From assembly GCA_024231375.1 (NCBI GenBank), contig JAAEQP010001688.1, forward strand, positions 1-12,135: 12,135 nucleotides of DNA, written 5' to 3'. Below, piece after piece: positions 6,671-12,135 of this stretch. The notes under the pieces are model-generated. The model was given only the letters and a program-made list of their open reading frames with translations, made no database searches and was not told the DNA's origin. The stretch is from a bacterium (GTDB taxonomy: Bacteria; Hydrogenedentota; Hydrogenedentia; Hydrogenedentiales; SLHB01). The position numbers and the translations under genes were made by a program. The first letter of the stretch is position 1. Each line of letters begins with the position of its first letter.

Positions 6671-9600
6671 TCAGTCCGGCTGAAGCACGTCCGTATAGGG
6701 ATGCAAGGCAAACCAGCGCTGACTGTTCTTCGCGGCCGAGCGAACCGAGAGCGTGCAGGGTTTCCCGGGGTCGACCATGCCGGCGGGAAGCCGAAGGTAG
6801 AACAGCCCTACGTTGTCCTCGTTCGTGGCGCGCTTCGGAAGCAATGTAAGCGATACCCCGCGTTCGTCGTTGCGCCACGTCTCGATTCCGTTGCACACAT
6901 CGAAGGAAACCGCATCATTCTCGTTGACCGCCAGAACAAACCCTTCTGTCTTGGGTTCAGAAATCCACCCGAGTCCTCCGGAAAAGACGATTGTTACGCC
7001 GTCTCCGTCCTCTACTTCCGGTATGGGGGCAGTCTCCCACTCCACGCGGTGGCCGAGGGATGTTTGGCGGCAGATGTAGGTGACGGCCCGGTCTTCGCGA
7101 TAGGAGAACCAGGCACTCTGCTCACCCTCGTTGCGGACGAGACGCGCGAAGCCTTCCACGAAGGGCCCGTTCATGGAAGGCATGGTCTGCGCCCGCGATT
7201 CCAGGAAGTCGATGGGAATCTCGGCATCCGGGGCCGGCATCGTCTGCGCGTGCTTGATGAGCTGTGCGGTCAACCACTCGGCTTCGGGCACGAAGGCTTC
7301 GACTCCGGCGCCTCTCGCGTCCAGGTTCAGACCACAGACAATGATGCTCCCCTTCCCCACACGCGCCTGGAACATGAGCGCCTTGTCCCTGCACACGCTC
7401 AAGACTTCCACGCCGCGAACCATCACCTCCGGCGAGAAGGGGGCGTCGTCGAGGATGTATCCGTCCGCCCCGTTGATCAACCGGCACCACCCCGCGTCAC
7501 ACCACCCTTCGGGCGCCATGACCCTGGTAGCCGGATGGTCGTAGACCACGGTTCCCGCGTTGTTGTCGTTGGCGTGGCCATGCCACCATGCGGTCTTGAA
7601 CTGCATAGGGGCAATTGGCATCAGCATGGGGGGCCGAATCAGGAGTGCGCAGGCGCCGCCCGCCACGGCCTCCACAAGGGTCTCGTCAAATAGGGAGGCC
7701 ACGTATACCGCCTTGGTGGGCAGAGGGTCTTGCGGCACGGGTTCCGCGCCGTACGCGCTGCACACGCGGAACACATCCGCCGCTGCGTAGACCGGTACGT
7801 CCGAGTTCGACACGCCAGGTTCCGCGGGGTAGACCCACGTGGACCACTCGTTCTGGCAGGAGATCCCTCCTCCATCGAATCTGACCTGCACGTCGAGGCG
7901 CACAGGGGCGGTCACGTCCGGCGCAACCAAGTCCATCCGCGCGACTTTGGTCAATTCAGCCTGGGCCACAGTCTTCGTCTGCACCTCTCCCTCCGCGACA
8001 ACACGTCCGTTCGCGGTTGCCGTCCAGCGCACCAGGCCTGGAGGTAGAGCGTTCGACGCGAAGTTGGAGACCAGAATGGCGGCGTCCACCCGCTCGCCTG
8101 CGCGATACGTCAGGTCCAAACCATCTTGAAGAAGAACCACGTCTGCATTGAACCGCCGCACATCGTCCATGGAGATGCCGGGCTTGGGTCGAAAGTACGC
8201 GTCTACAAGGCCGTTCGAGGTCGTCCAGTAATCCTGCAAGAGCCACCAGTGATACCCGGATATGTCGGAATTCTTACGAATTGCCTCGATATTCGTCTTG
8301 TGGCAGAGCAGGTACAGCCGTTCGGAATTTCGTGCCCAGAGATCGGACTCGTTCAGGAGGCCCAACCGATCCAGTTTCTCACGGGTCTTCAGCAACCAGA
8401 AGGGTTTGAAGTTGTGCTGGAACAGGTCAATCATGTCGAGCCGGGGAAAGGTGACGTAGTTACCGGTCTCGTGCGAGACGACCGGCTTGCGCGGGGTTGC
8501 CATGTTGAACTTGTTCGGCGTGCCGAGGGGGTTGGCAAACACATCGAACTGGGTGAAGAAGAGGTCGAGGGTATCCCTGTCCAGTCTCTCACTCCCGACT
8601 ATCCCGGGCCAGACTCCGTCGGAGTCCACAACAGGCCGGGTGGGGTCCAGCGTCTTGGCGATCCGGTGAAGTTCCGGAGCAATCGGAATGCCCTTGTACA
8701 GTTCGTTGCCCATGCACCAGTCCATGATGGAGGGATGGTTCCGAAACCGTTTGATGACCGCGGTCCACTCCTGACGATAGAGATTGAGGGCCGCATCGCT
8801 TGCCGCGTCATGGAACCGTTGGTAGGCGATGGGGAACTCGGCCGACACCAGCATCCCGACCTCGTCGCATGCCTCGTAGTACTCCGGCGGAAGCAGATGG
8901 CTGTGGTGCCGGACGTGGTTGAAGCCGAATTCCTTGGCTATGCGTAGGCGGTCCAGGTACACATTCTCGTCGGAGGGCGCCGCCATGGTTTCCGGATATA
9001 CGCAATCGTCGCCATACCCACGCAAAAAGACGGGGGTTCCATTGAGAAGGACGCGCTTTCCGCCGATCTCAATCGTGCGCAGGCCGAACCGGTCCGTGAC
9101 CGTGTCGACGGCGGTGCCGTCCTTCAGAAGCGACAAACAGGCCCTGTAGAGCGTCGGCGCATCCGGCGTCCACAGCGCCGCGCCGGGCATATCGACTGAC
9201 AACGCAATCGTGTGGGCGTCCCGAAGCGCTTCACTGAGCGCTTTCTCGACACGCGCGACGGTGGCGCCTTCGGCATCCTGGACTTCAAGCCGGACAGCGT
9301 CGCAACCGGTCCCGTTGCCCACGAGTGCGGCACGCACCTCGCAGCCCGCGGGATCGATGCGCGGGGATATGAATAGGTCTTTCAGATACGAATCCGACCG
9401 AGCTTCGAGGGTGACATGCCCCCAGATTCCGCCCCAGTAGGTGTCCATGTAGTCGATGAGGTCGAAACAGCCGGTGAGGGTGTCTATCTCGTGGCGTTGC
9501 GCGGAATCGACGCAGATGGTGATGACGTCCTCGGCGCCTGGCTGGATGAGGGCGGTGACCTCGTATTCGAAGGGCGAGAGGTAGCCTATATGCTCGCCCA

Positions 9601-9967
9601 GAAGCTGCTCGTTGACCCAGACTTTGGCGTAACGGTGGACTCCTCCGATGCATAGGAACAGCCGTTTCCCGGCCCAGTCTTGCGGGACGGATACGGTCTT
9701 CCGGTACCAGCCTTTCCCGTAGAACAGGTGGTGTACTTTGTCCGTCTCGTCACCAAACCCCTGGGCGTCCCACGAGCCCGGCACCTGGATTGTGTCCTGG
9801 GAGGCGTCGGTCAGAAGCACGTCGCTGGAGAACCATTTCTCGGCCTCGCCGGTACCTTGTCTATCGAGGGCGAACTGCCAGGATCCGTCCAGAGACTGCA
9901 CGCCGCGGGCCATGCCTGGAACGCTGGCCCCGAGAAGGGCCAAACCGACCGCGAGAAGTACTGACAT
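6671..9967 (-). CDS. Secreted glycoside hydrolase family 2 enzyme (beta-galactosidase/glucuronidase type)
   Basis: A 1098-residue exported retaining glycosidase. Residues 1-20 are a signal peptide (SVLLAVGLALLGASVPGMA), followed by the GH2 sugar-binding beta-sandwich (SLDGSWQFALDR; GKGWYRKTVSVP; about 24-190), the Ig-like GH2 domain (about 190-305) and the TIM barrel (about 305-600). The acid/base is Glu422 in WCMGNELYKG and the likely nucleophile is Glu500 in VVSHETGNY; both lie in expected contexts, so the enzyme should be active. The substrate cannot be read from sequence. The remaining ~500 residues are unusual: an Ig-like segment, a region about 722-909 with an alpha/beta pattern (ACALLIRPP ... 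VGKGSIIVCGLNLDA) suggestive of an amidotransferase-like/ThuA-like fold, and a C-terminal beta-rich module about 930-1098 (GGLGWISEPKTEGF ... SQRWFALHPY). The start at 9967 is set by AAGGAG 7 bases upstream; a longer in-frame start at 10072 would bury the signal peptide. Confidence 0.88.
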   Translation of the reverse strand: MSVLLAVGLALLGASVPGMARGVQSLDGSWQFALDRQGTGEAEKWFSSDVLLTDASQDTIQVPGSWDAQGFGDETDKVHHLFYGKGWYRKTVSVPQDWAGKRLFLCIGGVHRYAKVWVNEQLLGEHIGYLSPFEYEVTALIQPGAEDVITICVDSAQRHEIDTLTGCFDLIDYMDTYWGGIWGHVTLEARSDSYLKDLFISPRIDPAGCEVRAALVGNGTGCDAVRLEVQDAEGATVARVEKALSEALRDAHTIALSVDMPGAALWTPDAPTLYRACLSLLKDGTAVDTVTDRFGLRTIEIGGKRVLLNGTPVFLRGYGDDCVYPETMAAPSDENVYLDRLRIAKEFGFNHVRHHSHLLPPEYYEACDEVGMLVSAEFPIAYQRFHDAASDAALNLYRQEWTAVIKRFRNHPSIMDWCMGNELYKGIPIAPELHRIAKTLDPTRPVVDSDGVWPGIVGSERLDRDTLDLFFTQFDVFANPLGTPNKFNMATPRKPVVSHETGNYVTFPRLDMIDLFQHNFKPFWLLKTREKLDRLGLLNESDLWARNSERLYLLCHKTNIEAIRKNSDISGYHWWLLQDYWTTSNGLVDAYFRPKPGISMDDVRRFNADVVLLQDGLDLTYRAGERVDAAILVSNFASNALPPGLVRWTATANGRVVAEGEVQTKTVAQAELTKVARMDLVAPDVTAPVRLDVQVRFDGGGISCQNEWSTWVYPAEPGVSNSDVPVYAAADVFRVCSAYGAEPVPQDPLPTKAVYVASLFDETLVEAVAGGACALLIRPPMLMPIAPMQFKTAWWHGHANDNNAGTVVYDHPATRVMAPEGWCDAGWCRLINGADGYILDDAPFSPEVMVRGVEVLSVCRDKALMFQARVGKGSIIVCGLNLDARGAGVEAFVPEAEWLTAQLIKHAQTMPAPDAEIPIDFLESRAQTMPSMNGPFVEGFARLVRNEGEQSAWFSYREDRAVTYICRQTSLGHRVEWETAPIPEVEDGDGVTIVFSGGLGWISEPKTEGFVLAVNENDAVSFDVCNGIETWRNDERGVSLTLLPKRATNEDNVGLFYLRLPAGMVDPGKPCTLSVRSAAKNSQRWFALHPYTDVLQPD

Positions 9968-10325
9968 GGCGATTCTCCTTGCGCTGCCAAATCGTGACGC
10001 CTTAGGGCGAACCCAAGATCGACAAGCTCTGCCCCGGCACACGAGTGTACACGGGAACGATGGCCGAATCACTGTTGGCGCGATCCGAGATTCCCTCTCT
10101 TGCTTTTAAGCGGATTCCGTGTTAGTTTGGTTTTGAAGAGTGGATGTATCGGATATTGCGTTTCCCCGGCTGCGACGAAGCAGCCGTGCTCGCTTTCGTG
10201 GATTGAAGGTGACCCCTTCAGCAGTATCGACGGATGATCACACTGACCGCAGGTGAAATCCGGCCGATCGGGCCGATTGTGTGGTGTAGTCATGCAGAGG
10301 CAAATGAACGAAAGGGAAAGCAATC
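9968..10325. other. Divergent intergenic region, GH2 gene / prepilin-like gene
   Basis: A 358-base gap holding the promoters of two divergent genes. A weak plus-strand promoter candidate is TTGCTT (10100-10105), a 17-base spacer, then TAGTTT (10123-10128), which would give a long leader before the prepilin-like gene. Three small inverted repeats follow: CGGCTGC/GCAGCCG (10167-10173 with 10180-10186), TGAAGG/CCTTCA (10204-10209 with 10215-10220) and CGGCC/GGCCG (10261-10265 with 10271-10275). The ribosome site of the prepilin-like gene is AGGGA at 10313-10317. I could not match the leader to a known riboswitch; in particular the conserved GCAAAGCC of the c-di-GMP-I class is not seen. A minus-strand open frame here lacks support. 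Confidence 0.5.
9975..9980 (-). promoter_or_regulatory. Ribosome binding site deciding the GH2 gene start
   Basis: AAGGAG on the minus strand, 7 bases before the ATG at 9967. It places the signal peptide at the N terminus and rules against the in-frame start 105 bases further upstream. Confidence 0.75.
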
Positions 10326-11195
10326 ATGAAGAATCGTGGGTTCACTCTGATCGAACTGCTGGTCGTCATCGCTATCATCGGCATTCTGGCGGCGATTCTG
10401 CTGCCGGCCTTGGCGCGCGCCCGTGAAGCAGCCCGGCGCGCAAGTTGTCAGAACAATCTGAAACAGCTCGGCTTGGTTCTCAAGATGTACACCAACGAGT
10501 CCAAAGGCGAAAGGTTCCCGGACCAGCGCAGGTTCGACAACGACTGTGATCCGATCGGCAAACTCGATCCAATGTTCGATGGTCCTCAACTCTATCCCGA
10601 GTATCTTACCGACATCAGCGTTCTCGTGTGTCCCTCCGACTCACGTAGCGACGAACTCGACGGTGTAGAGGCTAATCCCGCTACCGCCGCGTGCCGCATC
10701 TTCGCGTGGTCGTACCATTACATGGCATGGTCCTTTCCCGATAATTTCCTCATGGCAGATGCGTCCCTGGTGAATGACCAGGGCATCACGCCCGACACGG
10801 TTGTCGGCTACGTGGACGGGGACGTGCTCCTGGAAATGGACGACCTTCTTGGCAAGTTCAGCGATTGGGGCGACGGCACCGATACGACCGGCGGTTTCTT
10901 CGCCGACGATATCACGACGGATAACGATAGGACGGCCCTGCGCCTTCGTGAAGGCATCGAGCGCTTCTTCATCTCCGACATCAACAACCCAGCCGCGACC
11001 GCCAAAGCACAAAGCGAAGTCGTCGTGATGTACGACGACAATCTGGCAGGCGACCCTTCGCTGTTCAATCACGTGCCTGGCGGCGGCAACGTGCTCTACA
11101 TGGACGGCCATGTCGAGTTCATCAGGTATCCCGGCGAGACGCCCTTCTCACGCTTCTACAGTTCGTTCCTGTCGTTTGTGACCACGGTGCAGTAG
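10326..11195 (+). CDS. Prepilin-like protein with N-terminal cleavage/methylation motif (DUF1559 type)
   Basis: A 289-residue type IV pilin-like / type II secretion pseudopilin-like protein. The N terminus [17 protein letters not shown] carries a classic prepilin peptidase site: cleavage after Gly5, N-methylation of Phe6, and the conserved Glu at +5 (Glu10). A hydrophobic helix runs to about residue 30 ([22 protein letters not shown]). The C-terminal domain has the LVCPSD motif and ends with [18 protein letters not shown], the prepilin-associated H-x9-DG signature, here with ten residues between His249 and Asp260-Gly261. These proteins exist in many paralogues in Planctomycetes, Lentisphaerae and related bacteria; their role is mostly unproven, with a surface or secretion-linked fibre being a reasonable inference. 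It is a single-gene unit: its own upstream region, then a strong terminator 28 bases after the stop. No pilus assembly ATPase or prepilin peptidase gene lies in the window. Confidence 0.92.
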   Translation: MKNRGFTLIELLVVIAIIGILAAILLPALARAREAARRASCQNNLKQLGLVLKMYTNESKGERFPDQRRFDNDCDPIGKLDPMFDGPQLYPEYLTDISVLVCPSDSRSDELDGVEANPATAACRIFAWSYHYMAWSFPDNFLMADASLVNDQGITPDTVVGYVDGDVLLEMDDLLGKFSDWGDGTDTTGGFFADDITTDNDRTALRLREGIERFFISDINNPAATAKAQSEVVVMYDDNLAGDPSLFNHVPGGGNVLYMDGHVEFIRYPGETPFSRFYSSFLSFVTTVQ

Positions 11196-11223
11196 GACCG
11201 ACTTCGCAATCACGCGCGCATCC

Positions 11224-11256
11224 GGAGGCTCCCTTCGGGGGGCCTCCTTTCTTGTT
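11224..11256 (+). terminator. Intrinsic terminator of the prepilin-like gene
   Basis: A 10-bp stem (11224-11233 with 11238-11247, one G-T wobble) closes a C(TTCG)G tetraloop, an exceptionally stable RNA loop. It is followed by TTTCTTGTT. The T-run is only on the plus strand, so it acts for the prepilin-like gene and not clearly for the converging oxidoreductase gene. Confidence 0.92.
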
Positions 11257-11310
11257 ACCCGTTTCCGGACTCGTCACAGGTCACAACGGCACATTTTCAC
11301 ACCCGCCGTG

Positions 11311-12135
11311 TCAGGCTTCGAGCAAGCGTGTGTAGCCGGGCTTGGGCACGGGATAGCTGCCGTCGGGGCCGGGTACGGTCGGCGGCTCCATGCCGTCATG
11401 GCAGTCCTCGGGTTTGGGCGCGTACGCGAAATCCGAGTTCATGACCCGGTCCCAGGTGATCTCCTCGCCGGTGTAGCAGGAGATTTGCCCCATGACGCCC
11501 ATCATGGTGCTGCGGGCCATGTAGTCGCCGTTGTTGACAGGTTCGCCCGACCGGATTGCCTTGAAGAGGACGTCGTGCTCGATCTGATAGGGATTGCAGG
11601 ACCCCTTCCATTGCCATTCGTTCTCGCCCCAGATTCGGCAGTGCGTAATGGATGCCTTGCCCTTGCTGCCGAATACGGTGCTGGACGAGTCGTTGTAGCA
11701 TCCCTTGGTCGTCCGGCAAAGAGCATAGATACGGACGCCGCTGTCGAGTTCGTACACGACGGAATGATGGTCGAACACATCGCCGTAGATGGGCTCGGTC
11801 ATGGAGGACCGTCCGGCGAGGCCATGGCACTTGGCCGGTACGGCGTTGTGCAACACCCAACTGGCGCGGTCCAGGTTGTGGACCAGGGACTGCGGGACGT
11901 CGTCGCCTGAGAGCCAGCTAAAATGGTATTGGGTGCTGCATTGCCATTCGAGTTCGGACAACCCAGGCGCGCGGTCAATGATCACGTATGGCGCACGGAG
12001 GAAATTCTCTTCGATGCTGATCACATCGCCGATGGCGCCGTCGTGTATTCGCTGAACGGTCTCGGCGTACCCGGTGTGGTAACGGCTTTGCAGTCCCGAA
12101 ACCAGGCACAGCCCCTTCTCCTTCGCCACGTCGGC
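11311..12135 (-). CDS. Gfo/Idh/MocA family oxidoreductase, C-terminal part
   Basis: The last 274 residues of a protein whose beginning lies beyond the right edge; the frame is open to the final base (Ala-Asp-Val-Ala-Lys-Glu-Lys-Gly...), so a GTG near 12129 is an internal Val rather than the start. The missing part should be the NAD(P)-binding Rossmann fold with the EKP motif. Present is the substrate/dimer domain: VSGLQSRYHTGY, GAIGDVISIEENFLRAPY, then SLVHNLD, the His-x-x-Asp typical of the active site of this family, followed by sheet strands (FDHHSVVYEL, RIYALCRTTKG) and VNNGDYMARSTMMGVMGQIS near the end. Such enzymes oxidise or reduce sugars, inositols and their derivatives; the substrate here is not readable. 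Many homologues in Planctomycetes-like bacteria carry a Tat signal, which cannot be checked here. It converges on the prepilin-like gene, with 115 bases between the stops. Confidence 0.88.
   Translation of the reverse strand, partial: ADVAKEKGLCLVSGLQSRYHTGYAETVQRIHDGAIGDVISIEENFLRAPYVIIDRAPGLSELEWQCSTQYHFSWLSGDDVPQSLVHNLDRASWVLHNAVPAKCHGLAGRSSMTEPIYGDVFDHHSVVYELDSGVRIYALCRTTKGCYNDSSSTVFGSKGKASITHCRIWGENEWQWKGSCNPYQIEHDVLFKAIRSGEPVNNGDYMARSTMMGVMGQISCYTGEEITWDRVMNSDFAYAPKPEDCHDGMEPPTVPGPDGSYPVPKPGYTRLLEA

Noticed and set aside
6492..6671. GH2 and leuS as one operon
   Set aside because: They are on the same strand but separated by 178 bases containing a hairpin and an A+T-rich promoter-like island, and they have unrelated functions.
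10160..10280. c-di-GMP riboswitch before the prepilin-like gene
   Set aside because: This class often precedes pilin-related genes, but the conserved GCAAAGCC core and the paired tetraloop arrangement are not visible; only unrelated small hairpins are.
10069..10323. 84-codon minus-strand frame in the GH2/prepilin intergenic region
   Set aside because: It needs a TTG start without a ribosome site, shows no recognisable sequence, and overlaps the region that must hold both promoters. The two Cys in CGQC are not enough to support a gene.

Overview
The window (about 60% G+C by eye) looks like chromosomal DNA of a heterotrophic, polysaccharide-using bacterium from the Planctomycetes/Verrucomicrobia/Lentisphaerae sphere or a similar lineage such as Candidatus Hydrogenedentes. 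The placement is an inference from gene content: a DUF1559-type prepilin-like protein ending in an H-x10-DG motif, a Gfo/Idh/MocA oxidoreductase of the type expanded in those groups, a secreted parallel beta-helix protein, a large secreted GH2 enzyme and a divergent GTP-type PEP carboxykinase. No rRNA, tRNA, CRISPR array, transposase, phage gene or integration site was recognised.

Layout, left to right. 1-127: no gene, two short palindromes resembling dispersed extragenic repeats. 128-1444 (-): secreted pectate-lyase-3-like beta-helix protein. 1445-1910: divergent intergenic region with two adjacent inverted repeats close to the beta-helix gene. 1911-3848 (+): pckG. 3904-3946: very strong bidirectional terminator between convergent pckG and leuS. 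3967-6492 (-): leuS. 6671-9967 (-): secreted 1098-residue GH2 enzyme with a long C-terminal extension. 9968-10325: divergent intergenic region with several small hairpins. 10326-11195 (+): prepilin-like protein followed by a UUCG-loop terminator. 11311-12135 (-): C-terminal part of a Gfo/Idh/MocA oxidoreductase that runs off the right edge.

The genes do not form one operon: orientation changes at nearly every boundary, and even the two same-strand neighbours (GH2 and leuS) are 178 bases apart and functionally unrelated. leuS and pckG are housekeeping (leucyl-tRNA charging; the oxaloacetate/PEP node). The beta-helix protein, GH2 enzyme and oxidoreductase fit uptake and breakdown of complex carbohydrates, and the prepilin-like protein belongs to a surface/secretion family expanded in these lineages. 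I found no convincing undescribed multi-gene system. The points most worth checking are the paired inverted repeats before the beta-helix gene, the domain composition of the GH2 C-terminus, the P-loop variant of the PEP carboxykinase and the possible dispersed palindromic repeat at the left edge.
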